Assembly: GCF_009795805.1 (NCBI RefSeq)
Contig: NZ_WTEY01000011.1
Coordinates: forward strand, 1-64,000
Direction of reading: 5' to 3'
Length of the DNA stretch: 64,000 nt
Source of the DNA: Gilliamella sp. Pra-s52
GTDB taxonomy: Bacteria > Pseudomonadota > Gammaproteobacteria > Enterobacterales > Orbaceae
Shown: piece after piece, positions 31,369 through 42,562 of the stretch
Numbering within the stretch: the stretch's first letter is position 1
Layout of the letters: each line of letters begins with the position of its first letter
Translations under genes and position numbers: made by a program
The notes under the pieces: generated by a model
The model's input: only the letters and a program-made list of their open reading frames with translations
What the model was told of the DNA's origin: nothing
The model's database searches: none

Positions 31369-32265
31369 TTATTTTGGCCTTTTTTGTTCGTTTTCAACAT
31401 GGTTAACCAACAAATCTTGATGAGGAGAATCATGTTTACCTTCACCGTAAAAAATGGCAGCACGTTCATCATCGGTTAAGATCGATACTTTTCGGGGATC
31501 TTCATCTTCATGTAATTTATCGCCCGATAGGCTAAGATAACGCAATGCACCACCAAAAGTAGTCATTAAATTTTGTGGTGTAAAGGTAGTTTCAGTTGGA
31601 CCAAATGCCAACACCGTTTGATTAATTAACACCACCTGATCGCAAAATTCAGGCACACTACCTAAGTTATGGGTTGACACCAAAATCAAATGACCTTCAG
31701 CACGCAGATTTTTCAAAAGATCAATAATGGCATTTTCGGTTTTAACATCTACACCGGTAAAAGGCTCATCTAATAACAGCACATTACCTTGCTGAGCTAA
31801 AGCTCGGGCTAAAAATACACGTTTTTTTTGTCCACCAGAAAGCTCGCCAATTTGGCGATGCTTAAAATCAAGCATATTGACACGTTCAAGCGCAATATCG
31901 ACTTGCTTTTTATCTTCTTTACTTGCAATACGTAAAAAAGACATATGCCCATATCGCCCCATCATCACCACATCCGATACAAGAACAGGAAAATCCCAAT
32001 CGACATCTTCCGTCTGTGGTACATAAGCGATAATATTTTGCTTTAAAGCCTGATTAACAGACATATCATTAAACGTCACTCGACCGCGGGTTGGTTTAAC
32101 CATTCCCATAATGCTTTTGAATAAAGTCGATTTACCACTACCATTTACTCCAACTAAAGCACAAATAGTGCCACCATTTAAGTGGAAGCTAGCATCATGA
32201 ATTGCGGTGTGACCATTATTATAAGTCACGGTGATGTCATTAACATTCAAGCAAATTTGAGTCAT
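31369..32265 (-). CDS. sitB: Mn/Fe ABC transporter ATP-binding protein SitB
   Basis: The ATPase subunit, 298 aa, on the cytosolic face. Walker [10 protein letters not shown], signature LSGGQKKR and Walker B VLLLDEP are intact. The C-terminal 40-50 residues form a charged extension ([10 protein letters not shown]...). Its ATG overlaps the sitA stop by 1 bp (TAATG). Confidence 0.94.
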   Translation of the reverse strand: MTQICLNVNDITVTYNNGHTAIHDASFHLNGGTICALVGVNGSGKSTLFKSIMGMVKPTRGRVTFNDMSVNQALKQNIIAYVPQTEDVDWDFPVLVSDVVMMGRYGHMSFLRIASKEDKKQVDIALERVNMLDFKHRQIGELSGGQKKRVFLARALAQQGNVLLLDEPFTGVDVKTENAIIDLLKNLRAEGHLILVSTHNLGSVPEFCDQVVLINQTVLAFGPTETTFTPQNLMTTFGGALRYLSLSGDKLHEDEDPRKVSILTDDERAAIFYGEGKHDSPHQDLLVNHVENEQKRPK

Positions 32266-33185
32266 TATTCTTCGAATCCTTTAGCTATGGTTTCAACCGT
32301 TACTTTTAATAGATCAATATACGTTGGCACAGGCCCATCTTTTGTTGAAAGCGAATCAACATATAAAACACCACCATATTTTGCACCCGTTTCATTGCTT
32401 ACTTGTTTAGCGGGTTTGCTTGAAATGGTACTTTCACTAAAAATCACCGGAATGTGATTTTTATTAACTAAATCAATTAAATGCCTAACTTGCTGAGGTG
32501 TACCTTGCTGCTCGGCATTGATAGGCCATAGATAAGCTTCTTTCAAATTATAGTCACGGGCCAAATAACTAAAAGCCCCCTCACTGGTCACAAGCCAACG
32601 CTTTTCATCAGGGATTTTGGCTAACCGCTCACGTAACGGGGTATCAAGTGCTTTAATTTTGGCAATATAATCAGCCGCATTTTTATTATAAATCCCGGTA
32701 TTTTGGGGATCATATTTAACCAATGCTGCACGGATATTTTCGACATAAACTAACGCCAAAGTTGGTGACATCCAAGCATGTGGATTAGGGTTACCTTTAT
32801 AACTACCTTCTTGGATCTGCATTGGCTCAATACCGTCTGTTACCACAACAGATGGTACATCTTTGACATCTTCAAAAAAACGTTTAAACCAAAGTTCTAA
32901 ATTAAGCCCATTCCATAACACCAAATCGGCTGAAAGCACTTTAGTAATATCTTGTGGAGTGGGATCGTATTCATGAATTTCAGCGCCAACTTTGGTAATT
33001 GACTCAACCACAGCGGCATCGCCAGCGACATTTTGTGCAATATCTTGAATTATAGTGAAAGTGGTAACCACTTTGAATTTTTTATCTGCTGCGTGGGCGC
33101 ATTCGGACTGGCCAGTCAAAATAATTAACGAAGTTAAAATAACCTTTAATAACGTTTTGCGGTTTTTAAAAAAATTGAACTTCAT
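32265..33185 (-). CDS. sitA: Mn/Fe ABC transporter substrate-binding protein SitA
   Basis: A cluster A-I metal-binding lipoprotein or periplasmic protein, 306 aa. I place the start at ATG 33185, preceded by AAGGAG at good spacing, giving a signal peptide [14 protein letters not shown]... ending near AHA. Metal ligands typical of SitA/YfeA are present ([17 protein letters not shown] in SEGAFSY, D in YVDSLS). It closely matches Salmonella SitA from recall. It is first in sitABCD, behind a Fur-like box. Confidence 0.94.
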   Translation of the reverse strand: MKFNFFKNRKTLLKVILTSLIILTGQSECAHAADKKFKVVTTFTIIQDIAQNVAGDAAVVESITKVGAEIHEYDPTPQDITKVLSADLVLWNGLNLELWFKRFFEDVKDVPSVVVTDGIEPMQIQEGSYKGNPNPHAWMSPTLALVYVENIRAALVKYDPQNTGIYNKNAADYIAKIKALDTPLRERLAKIPDEKRWLVTSEGAFSYLARDYNLKEAYLWPINAEQQGTPQQVRHLIDLVNKNHIPVIFSESTISSKPAKQVSNETGAKYGGVLYVDSLSTKDGPVPTYIDLLKVTVETIAKGFEE

Positions 33186-33332
33186 TAGCGACTCCTTGCA
33201 CATAATCAAATAATAAAATTCAGTGATAGCCATTAACAAATAGAGTAATTAACCAATCAAGAAAATAACGTCTTATTTAATTAGTGATAATAGTGAAACA
33301 GCATTACTATAAACAATAGCAATAAATATTAA

Positions 33333-33347
33333 TGAGAATTATTATCA
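33333..33347. promoter_or_regulatory. Fur-type operator upstream of sitABCD
   Basis: TGAGAATTATTATCA is a 7-1-7 inverted repeat with one mismatch from the TGATAAT-N-ATTATCA Fur consensus. It lies about 148 bp upstream of the sitA start in the sitA/ldh divergent region. It fits iron-dependent control of sitABCD, as known in Salmonella. I did not find a clear MntR site. Confidence 0.7.
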
Positions 33348-33600
33348 TTTAAATAAGTAAAGTCAAATATTTCCTAAAATTTATTGTTTATTGCTTCATT
33401 ATTAGTATGACTATAACTTAATTCATTGTATATAAAACTAAATTAAATAGTAGATAGTTCCGTCTATTTAACCAATAGTTATCACAAAACAGATAATTAT
33501 CAGGATCGCGATAACGCCCCTTTATTCACTATAACTAAAGGTATATTATTGATCTAACCTTTACCGTTCTAACTATTTGTTAAATTAAGCGAGGCTTAAC

Positions 33601-34527
33601 ATGAAATTGCGAAAAGTGATGATTATTGGCGTGGGTAATGTGGGATCAACAACGGCTTACACATTGGTAAATCGAGGTATTTGTGAAGAAATAGCACTCG
33701 TTGATCTTAATAAAGAATTAGCCTATGGCCATGCGCAAGATTTATTAGATGCTGCGGCCTATCGACAAAACATGGTCAAAGTTAGCCTGCGTGAATCAAC
33801 GGATTGTTCAGACATTGACATAGCCATTATCACCGTCACATCAGGCATTGCCCAAAAAAGTCGAGCCGAAGAACTTGCTGGTACATCTAAAATTATCGCA
33901 AGTATCGTGCCTAACATGATGAAAAGCGGATTTAAAGGCATCTTCTTAATTGCCACCAACCCTTGTGACGCGATTACTTATCAAGTTTGGAAACTATCAG
34001 GGTTACCACGCCATCGCGTAATTGGCACAGGGGTATGGCTTGATACCGTACGATTACGCCGATTATTAGGGCAACAAATGGATATTGGTCCACAAAGTAT
34101 TGACGCTTTTATTGTGGGTGAACATGGTGATTCACAATTCCCTGTTTGGTCGCATTCATCGGTTTATGGCATTAATCTTAATGATTTAGAAAAAAACAAA
34201 ATCGATTTTGAACAAATTGGCACTCAAGCTCGAAAAATGGGCTTTGAAATAGCTAACCGTAAACACTGTACCGAATACGGTATTGCCAGTACCATTACCG
34301 AAATCTGCCAACACATATTCACTAATAGCCACCGTGCCTTAGCGCTTAGTTGTATTTTAGACGGCGAATATGGCTATAAAAATGTTGCGATTGGTGTTCC
34401 TGCAATTTTAGATCAACATGGTATTAAAAAAGTGATCAAACTCGACTTTACCGAAAATGAAAAGCAACTCTTTGACAAAAGCATCCATATTGTTAAAGGC
34501 TATATTGATCATATCAAATTACCGTAG
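33601..34527 (+). CDS. L-lactate/L-2-hydroxyacid dehydrogenase family
   Basis: An NAD-dependent lactate/malate dehydrogenase family enzyme, 308 aa. The N-terminal nucleotide-binding motif is GVGNVGSTTAY. The proton-relay histidine lies in GEHGDSQ, with NPCDAI and the catalytic region GVWLDTVRLR. The substrate-specificity loop reads TSGIAQKSRAEEL rather than the usual NQKPGETR of LDH. The true substrate could therefore be lactate or a larger 2-oxoacid such as 2-oxoisocaproate. A Firmicute-like origin is possible. It is monocistronic and divergent from sitABCD. Confidence 0.82.
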   Translation: MKLRKVMIIGVGNVGSTTAYTLVNRGICEEIALVDLNKELAYGHAQDLLDAAAYRQNMVKVSLRESTDCSDIDIAIITVTSGIAQKSRAEELAGTSKIIASIVPNMMKSGFKGIFLIATNPCDAITYQVWKLSGLPRHRVIGTGVWLDTVRLRRLLGQQMDIGPQSIDAFIVGEHGDSQFPVWSHSSVYGINLNDLEKNKIDFEQIGTQARKMGFEIANRKHCTEYGIASTITEICQHIFTNSHRALALSCILDGEYGYKNVAIGVPAILDQHGIKKVIKLDFTENEKQLFDKSIHIVKGYIDHIKLP

Positions 34528-34576
34528 CACAAGTTATTTCACTATTGCTTGATTAGCGAGCTATTAATATTATCAA

Positions 34577-34612
34577 TTCGTGGCATTGTTCCTATTCACA
34601 GCGTGCCACGAA
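34577..34612. terminator. hairpin between convergent genes
   Basis: A perfect 9-bp stem TTCGTGGCA (34577-34585) with TGCCACGAA (34604-34612), loop 18 nt. No T tract follows in either direction, so it may be a Rho-assisted or non-terminator structure. Confidence 0.3.
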
Positions 34613-34653
34613 AAAATTAGGCTTTGTTAAAGCTTCATTTTGGGATATAACGG

Positions 34654-35523
34654 CTAATCGTCTAAAATGATTTTAAGTTGGTTTTTAAGTTGATGATATT
34701 CAGCATCACTTAAAAAATAGTAACGAGTATCTCTAATATGACTGGCGATCTTTTTATATGTATTAAGATGCTCAGATACAGGATAGCAAGCAATATAATC
34801 ATTAAAAGTGGCAACATCAGCAATGTCAGCAAACTGCTTTTTATCGATGCTATTTAAATAGCCTTTAAGATCAAGTATTTGGCAATTAGGCTTATGTTCC
34901 TTTCGCCAAAATTGATTGTTTTTAAACTGGTAAGTTAAATTAACATTCGTTTTATAGTCATAATGGTTATCTTTGACATCAATAAAATATCCGAGTTCAT
35001 AATCGGCTTTGACATGCACATAAAATAGATTATTAAGCACTAAAGACGAATAAAAGAACAAATGATCTTCATGTCCTGTTTTTGCTGATAAGATAAGTTC
35101 ATCTAAATATTTTCCATTTTCATCAAAAGCATTAAGTACCATTAAATCTTCCTTAATGCCTTCGCCTTCACTATCAAAGGTCAGGCTATAGAGCACAAAT
35201 CGAATATTATCGATTTCAAAACGACCAATAGAGGTAAGATCTTTTAATGTAAAATAACGTTGTTCTTTATCTAGGGGATTATCATAATATCGATAATCAT
35301 TGTCCTCAAAATGAAAAAATTTGCTATCTACAAATTTACCTTTAGGTAGCGAATGCGTATCAAACGGTATGGTCAACATAGGTAAACTTTGGTAAAAGTC
35401 ATCAAAATTGGCAAAATGCTCTCTAGATTTATATTGAGATGATGAACTTTGAGGATCCGCTAAAGAATAATTAGCACAAAACAAACTAAATAACATCGTT
35501 AAAAATAACACTAAATTCTTCAT
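34654..35523 (-). CDS. exported protein of unknown function, 289 aa
   Basis: It has a signal peptide (MKNLVLFLTMLFSLFCANYSLA, cut near residue 22). The mature part is rich in Y, F and D with no catalytic motif recognised. It resembles the window's other exported orphans only in composition. It is a single gene, divergent from the PTS operon. Function unknown. Confidence 0.7.
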   Translation of the reverse strand: MKNLVLFLTMLFSLFCANYSLADPQSSSSQYKSREHFANFDDFYQSLPMLTIPFDTHSLPKGKFVDSKFFHFEDNDYRYYDNPLDKEQRYFTLKDLTSIGRFEIDNIRFVLYSLTFDSEGEGIKEDLMVLNAFDENGKYLDELILSAKTGHEDHLFFYSSLVLNNLFYVHVKADYELGYFIDVKDNHYDYKTNVNLTYQFKNNQFWRKEHKPNCQILDLKGYLNSIDKKQFADIADVATFNDYIACYPVSEHLNTYKKIASHIRDTRYYFLSDAEYHQLKNQLKIILDD

Positions 35524-37556
<2,033 letters not shown>

Positions 37557-37586
37557 AGGAATAATGATTGTATTGAGGAAAAGTTC

Positions 37587-37904
37587 ATGAAGAAAACATT
37601 AATTATTTGTGCTGCAGGGATGTCATCATCATTGATGGCAAAAAAAGTAACAGAATATTTTGCTAGCAAAGATAAAGCTATTTCGGTCGATGCCGTATCA
37701 GCAACGGAAGGTAGCAATATGATTAAAAGTAGTGATTTTTCACTTTTTTTAATTAGCCCGCAAACGATGATGATGCTTGATAAATTTAAAATGTTGGGAG
37801 AAGAAGTGGGTAAACCTGTCGTGAGTATCCCTTTTCAAGCTTATATTCCTATTCAATCAGGTATTGAACAACTAGCTAAGCTAATAGAGGATAATATCAA
37901 GTAA
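37587..37904 (+). CDS. PTS lactose/cellobiose-type enzyme IIB
   Basis: A stand-alone IIB subunit of 105 aa. The phosphocysteine is C8 in IICAAGMSSS. It receives phosphate from IIA and passes it to the sugar at IIC. It lies 30 bp after the GH1 gene. The regulator gene sits between it and IIA, an uncommon order. Confidence 0.92.
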   Translation: MKKTLIICAAGMSSSLMAKKVTEYFASKDKAISVDAVSATEGSNMIKSSDFSLFLISPQTMMMLDKFKMLGEEVGKPVVSIPFQAYIPIQSGIEQLAKLIEDNIK

Positions 37905-38035
37905 TTAAAATTGATATTTATTTTAGGGATATGATTTGGGCGTTGTGGATAGATTATCTAAAATAGCAGCGCCTTATTATCTTACTTGGGTGTACTTATG
38001 TAATAGATAAAAGTATTCACTATATTATTAATAAT

Positions 38036-40078
38036 ATGGTTTTGGTTGGTAGGCGGGTATGGATGATAGTGATTAAAAACAAACAGCGTGACCTTATCAG
38101 TTTATTGATTCGTTCTAAAGATCTATTCAAAAGCAGTGCGTTGCTAGCAACTGAGTTATCATTATCAGATCGTACTGTTCGCACTTATCTTAATGATTTG
38201 AAGTTTTTAATTGAAAGTCATGGTGGAGCTATTATCAGTAAACAAGGTCATGGCTATAAATTAGAGATTAAAGATAGAACAACTTTCAACTTATTTTTAA
38301 TTGAGCATCATTTATTGGATCGCAATGTAGAACAAGCAAATTGTCGAGAAGCATGTCAAAGAAAACACCATATTCTTAATTTATTATTATTAGAAAGCCA
38401 AAAAATTGATATAGAGGCATTATCTGAACAATTATTTATTAGTTCTTCTCAGCTAAATAAAGATATTTTAGAAATCAAACATCAACTCCAAGCTTACGGT
38501 CTTACTATTAAAAAAAGTCAATCCCTGATGTACGTAGAAGGAGAGGAGAAAGCAAAACGACATTTCATTTTAAGTTATTTTTTTCATGAGGAATCAATTA
38601 ATTTTCTGCAAAATCTAACTTATTTAAACAAGTTCAATGATGTAATTGGTTTAGATACCTTAACTATTATTATTTTAGATGAGTGTCGTGAGGCAAAAAT
38701 AAAACTATCTGATGTAATGATGCAAAATATTGTACTACATCTGTCATTAAGTATTAAACGTTTACAATCTGGGCTTTCTATTCAACATCTTGATATGCCA
38801 CAATCGACTAAAAACACATTGGAATATCAGGTTGCTAAGAAAATTATCAATAGAGTAGAAAAGGTAATTGGTTTTTGTTTTCCCAAACAAGAACAAATGT
38901 ATTTAACTTTACATTTGATTAGTAAATCAAATTTTATCCAAAATGACTTTAACTCCGAGTTATCTTTATCTTTGACTAATTTATTGTTTGAGATACAGCA
39001 AGAAACGGGATATTTATTTTTAAGCGATGAGCAATTGAAAAACGGAATTATTCAACATTTAAAACCAATGATTGTCCGTTTAGAACAAAATATTAAATTA
39101 AAAAATCCATTGCTTGATGAAATTAAAACGAACTCTCCAGAATTGTTTGAGCTAGTTAAAAAATACCTTAACCAAATCCCTGAACTTAAAAAATTTACTA
39201 TTTCTGATGATGAATGGGGTTATTTGACTTTGCACTTTTTGGCTTCGATTGAAAAACTAAAAAATGAACAAAAAGCCAAAGTACTAATTATTTGTGCAAC
39301 TGGACTTGGCAGTGCTCAACTACTAAAAAATAGAGTTGAATGTGAATTTAATGAAAGAATCAAAATCGTTGCAACACAAGGATATTATGAAATTGAATCT
39401 CAAATATTAGACAAGGTCGATTTTATTATATCGTCAGTTGATCTATCGTCAAAAGTGTTTAAAGTTCCCGTTTTTCATGTCTCGGTTTTCTTTACTGAAA
39501 ATGATATACAAAAAATTCGTCGTCATCTTTCGTCATCTATTATGCTTAGTTCAGTACACAAAGATCCAATATCAACATTTAAATCATCAAGCACTTTGGA
39601 GCATTTTAGTGATGTTGGTCAAATGGTAGATGATTTATCCGCTGATTATTTTTACTGTTGCAAATACCCTCAAAGTAAAGAACAAGTGTTAGATTGTTTA
39701 CTTGAGCTTTTAGCACTAAATGAAGATAACGATTATAAGCAAAAGATGATAGAGCAAATGGAAAACCGTATGCTGTTAGGCGATATTTTCTTTAGCCCAA
39801 CTATCGTAGTACCACATCCAGCAATACCTATTGGGAAATTGTCTAAAATTGGCATTGCAATTATTCCAGATGGATTATTTTGGGATCACAATTATTCAAA
39901 AATACACTTTATCTTCATGATTTCGCCTTCTATTTATCAAAATCCAACTTTATCGATGATGACAAAGGCTATTGTCAAATTGATTGATGATTTAAAAATG
40001 CAATCAAAACTATTAAGAGCAAAAAACTTTGACCAATTTAAACAACTTTTTATCCAACTTATTGAAAAAGGAGTATAG
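38036..40078 (+). CDS. PRD-containing transcriptional regulator with EIIB and EIIA domains (LicR/ManR type)
   Basis: A multi-domain PTS-sensing activator of 680 aa. N-terminal winged HTH domains (about 15-75 and a second near 105-150) are followed by two PRD regions. An EIIB-like domain has a cysteine at C420 (IICATGLGSAQLL), and a C-terminal fructose-type EIIA-like domain has H594 (TIVVPHPA). Phosphorylation at these sites normally tunes activity. The start could be ATG 38036 or 38063; the second gives MIVIKNKQRDL and looks equally good. It probably controls its own operon. Confidence 0.9.
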   Translation: MVLVGRRVWMIVIKNKQRDLISLLIRSKDLFKSSALLATELSLSDRTVRTYLNDLKFLIESHGGAIISKQGHGYKLEIKDRTTFNLFLIEHHLLDRNVEQANCREACQRKHHILNLLLLESQKIDIEALSEQLFISSSQLNKDILEIKHQLQAYGLTIKKSQSLMYVEGEEKAKRHFILSYFFHEESINFLQNLTYLNKFNDVIGLDTLTIIILDECREAKIKLSDVMMQNIVLHLSLSIKRLQSGLSIQHLDMPQSTKNTLEYQVAKKIINRVEKVIGFCFPKQEQMYLTLHLISKSNFIQNDFNSELSLSLTNLLFEIQQETGYLFLSDEQLKNGIIQHLKPMIVRLEQNIKLKNPLLDEIKTNSPELFELVKKYLNQIPELKKFTISDDEWGYLTLHFLASIEKLKNEQKAKVLIICATGLGSAQLLKNRVECEFNERIKIVATQGYYEIESQILDKVDFIISSVDLSSKVFKVPVFHVSVFFTENDIQKIRRHLSSSIMLSSVHKDPISTFKSSSTLEHFSDVGQMVDDLSADYFYCCKYPQSKEQVLDCLLELLALNEDNDYKQKMIEQMENRMLLGDIFFSPTIVVPHPAIPIGKLSKIGIAIIPDGLFWDHNYSKIHFIFMISPSIYQNPTLSMMTKAIVKLIDDLKMQSKLLRAKNFDQFKQLFIQLIEKGV

Positions 40079-40080
40079 CA

Positions 40081-40431
40081 ATGAATGAGGAAATGAGCTC
40101 AGAGGATATTCAACTTATCGCTTTTAATATTATTTTATATAGCGGTAATGCTAAAACCAAAATCCACGATGCTTTTAAGGCAATGAGAAAAGCTGATTTT
40201 ATTACTGCAAATCAGCTTCTTGAAGAAGCAAATGAACAAATCTTACAAGCACACCACTCACAAACGCAATTACTACAAAATTATGCTAATGGCACCAAAA
40301 TCACGATGGAAATTATTATGGTACATGCACAAGATCACTTAATGACAACCATGAGTTTTCGAGAAATGGCGATTGAAATGTTACACCTATATGAAAAGCA
40401 TCATGAGCTAGAAATAAAACTAAAGAGTTAA
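40081..40431 (+). CDS. PTS lactose/cellobiose-type enzyme IIA
   Basis: A small IIA of 116 aa, all-helical, like E. coli ChbA. The phosphohistidine is probably the first His of VHAQDHLMT (H82). It starts 2 bp after the regulator stop, so it is translationally linked to it. Confidence 0.93.
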   Translation: MNEEMSSEDIQLIAFNIILYSGNAKTKIHDAFKAMRKADFITANQLLEEANEQILQAHHSQTQLLQNYANGTKITMEIIMVHAQDHLMTTMSFREMAIEMLHLYEKHHELEIKLKS

Positions 40432-40446
40432 ATAAGGAGTAGCATA

Positions 40447-40932
40447 ATGACAGAAAAGTTAACAATGCATAAAAAAATCAGCTTAACTAATCTCTATTTT
40501 AATCGATTTTTAATGATTCGCTATACCACCGCATTTTTTTTATTTTTGAATCTTTATTGGGCAACCTTTTTAATGGGGTCATTGTCAATGGTAGCTATTT
40601 TGCCGCTTGTTCTTTTTGTTTTAGGCATACTTACCACTTGGGAACAAATTAAACTTTATCGAAATCATTGCAATAAATTGCCTTATGCACGGTTATTTTA
40701 TCGTGTTTTAGCGGTAGTTTTTATAGCATTAATGATCACACTTTATACGCCTTTATATCAGCTTTTTTATCCATTTTTAAAACAGACACAAGATGTATTA
40801 AATGTGTTGTTGGTATTACTAACGGTGAGTTTAATTATAACGCTTTTAATGCTTAAAAAGTTAAATAATATTCAACATAATCGAGATCAGCATTTTAAAA
40901 GAATCCAAGCTTATGAAGAATTTATTAATTAA
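40447..40932 (+). CDS. uncharacterised membrane protein in a PTS operon, 161 aa
   Basis: It has two pairs of hydrophobic segments (about 24-62 and 84-138), so roughly four membrane helices, with basic termini. No family recognised. Gaps of only 15 and 14 bp to IIA and IIC place it firmly in the operon. It might aid IIC assembly or tune transport; this is guesswork from position. Confidence 0.75.
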   Translation: MTEKLTMHKKISLTNLYFNRFLMIRYTTAFFLFLNLYWATFLMGSLSMVAILPLVLFVLGILTTWEQIKLYRNHCNKLPYARLFYRVLAVVFIALMITLYTPLYQLFYPFLKQTQDVLNVLLVLLTVSLIITLLMLKKLNNIQHNRDQHFKRIQAYEEFIN

Positions 40933-40946
40933 ATGAGGATATCAAA

Positions 40947-42296
40947 ATGAATACAGGATTTGTTATTTTACAAAAATATCTGATGACGCCTATGGCGAAA
41001 ATATCGCAATTTAAAATTGTTCGAGCCGTAATGGCTGCGGGCATGGCATCTGTACCTTTTTCTATTGTTGGTTCCATGTTTTTGGTATTCAACACGTTAC
41101 CAATGACATTTACTGGATTAGAAGGTTTTTTTGAAAATACTTTTTTTAGAGTTAGCGATCTTTATATGATTGCCAATACTGCAACAATTGGTATTTTAGC
41201 CCTTTATTTTAACTTTGTTGTTGGTTATGAACTAACTAAAATCGAAGCAGAAGAAACAGGTCTTAAAGTGAATGCACTTAATGGTGCGATGTTATCGGTC
41301 TTTGCCTTTTTTATGACTTTGCCAGAATTAGTTATGCAAAATGGAGTGATTACTTTACTTAATGATGAAACTAATTTAGTTTTTAATGGATTACGTTTAA
41401 AACCATTTGTCTTTAGGTTGGGGACATCCGGTATATTTATTGCAATAGTTATGGCTATTGTGGCGACTCATCTCTATTTTTTATGCGTGAGGCGAAACTG
41501 GGTTGTAAAAATGCCAGAAACCGTGCCATTAGGTGTTTCACGATCGTTTACCGCACTAATTCCAACTTTTGTAATTGCTTTTTTTGTAATTATTCTTAAT
41601 GGTATTTTCATTTATTTTGGCACGGATATTTTTAATATTATTGCCGTGCCATTTGCCTTTGTGACCAACCTTACAAAAAGTTGGTTAGGTATTATGGTTA
41701 TTCTATTTTTAATCCATGCGCTATGGGTAGTTGGGATCCATGGTGCAAGTATTATTGGGGCTTTTATCACCCCAATTATGTTAACTAATATGACTGAAAA
41801 TACGGTTGGAGCACATATTCCTTTTGCAGGTGAGTTTAATAATTCACTTGTGATTTTAGGTGGTTCAGGTTCCACCTTGTTAATGACATTTTTTATTGCT
41901 TTTTGCGCTAAATCTAGTCAGCTAAAAATTTTAGGGCGAGCTTCTGCTGTGCCAGCAATATTTAATATTAACGAACCAGTTATTTTTGGTATGCCGATTG
42001 TGTACAATCCTTATTTAGCACTTCCTTTTTTCTTAGCACCCATGGTGTGTGGTACGTTAGGTTATTTTGCTATCAATACTGGTTTTATTCATCCTATCAT
42101 CGCATTAATTCCATGGCCATCTCCAATGGGATTAGGTGCTTTTATTAGTACTGGTGGTGATTACAAAGCTATTTTTGTTGCTATCTTGTCGGCGATTTTA
42201 GCACTTGTGATTTATCTTCCTTTTGTAAAACTCTATGACAATAAACTTTATAAAGAAGAGCAAGGTAAATCGGAAGGGAAAATAGAAACAGCTTAG
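40947..42296 (+). CDS. PTS cellobiose-type enzyme IIC
   Basis: The sugar-translocating membrane subunit, 449 aa, lactose/N,N'-diacetylchitobiose family. Key segments are GIHGASIIGAFITPIM and NINEPVIFGMPIVYNP, which carry the sugar-binding His/Glu region. It is the last gene of the operon and is followed by a terminator at 42315. Substrate is probably a beta-glucoside such as cellobiose or a plant glucoside, inferred from the GH1 partner. Confidence 0.93.
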   Translation: MNTGFVILQKYLMTPMAKISQFKIVRAVMAAGMASVPFSIVGSMFLVFNTLPMTFTGLEGFFENTFFRVSDLYMIANTATIGILALYFNFVVGYELTKIEAEETGLKVNALNGAMLSVFAFFMTLPELVMQNGVITLLNDETNLVFNGLRLKPFVFRLGTSGIFIAIVMAIVATHLYFLCVRRNWVVKMPETVPLGVSRSFTALIPTFVIAFFVIILNGIFIYFGTDIFNIIAVPFAFVTNLTKSWLGIMVILFLIHALWVVGIHGASIIGAFITPIMLTNMTENTVGAHIPFAGEFNNSLVILGGSGSTLLMTFFIAFCAKSSQLKILGRASAVPAIFNINEPVIFGMPIVYNPYLALPFFLAPMVCGTLGYFAINTGFIHPIIALIPWPSPMGLGAFISTGGDYKAIFVAILSAILALVIYLPFVKLYDNKLYKEEQGKSEGKIETA

Positions 42297-42314
42297 TTTT
42301 ATAATGATTTATAT

Positions 42315-42358
42315 AAGAGCGTATATACTTTAATCAAGTTAATTACGCTCTTTTTTAT
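42315..42358 (+). terminator. terminator of the beta-glucoside PTS operon
   Basis: A 9-bp stem AAGAGCGTA (42315-42323) with TACGCTCTT (42344-42352), loop 20 nt, is followed by a T run. It lies 18 bp after the IIC stop. Confidence 0.7.
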
Positions 42359-42562
42359 TTTTAACTTCAAACAAAAATAAACGGCACGTTAGGTCATACA
42401 TATTCTAATTTAATTTTGTATAAATTTTGATCATGACTTTGGTTTTTTATGTTATAGTGAGAATTCCCCCTTTCAACCAAGTACTGCATTATATTATTCA
42501 TAGTTTGATGTATTTTTATTCTGCGTAATAAGGTTAAATAATATTTCTATTAGGAGGTAAAA

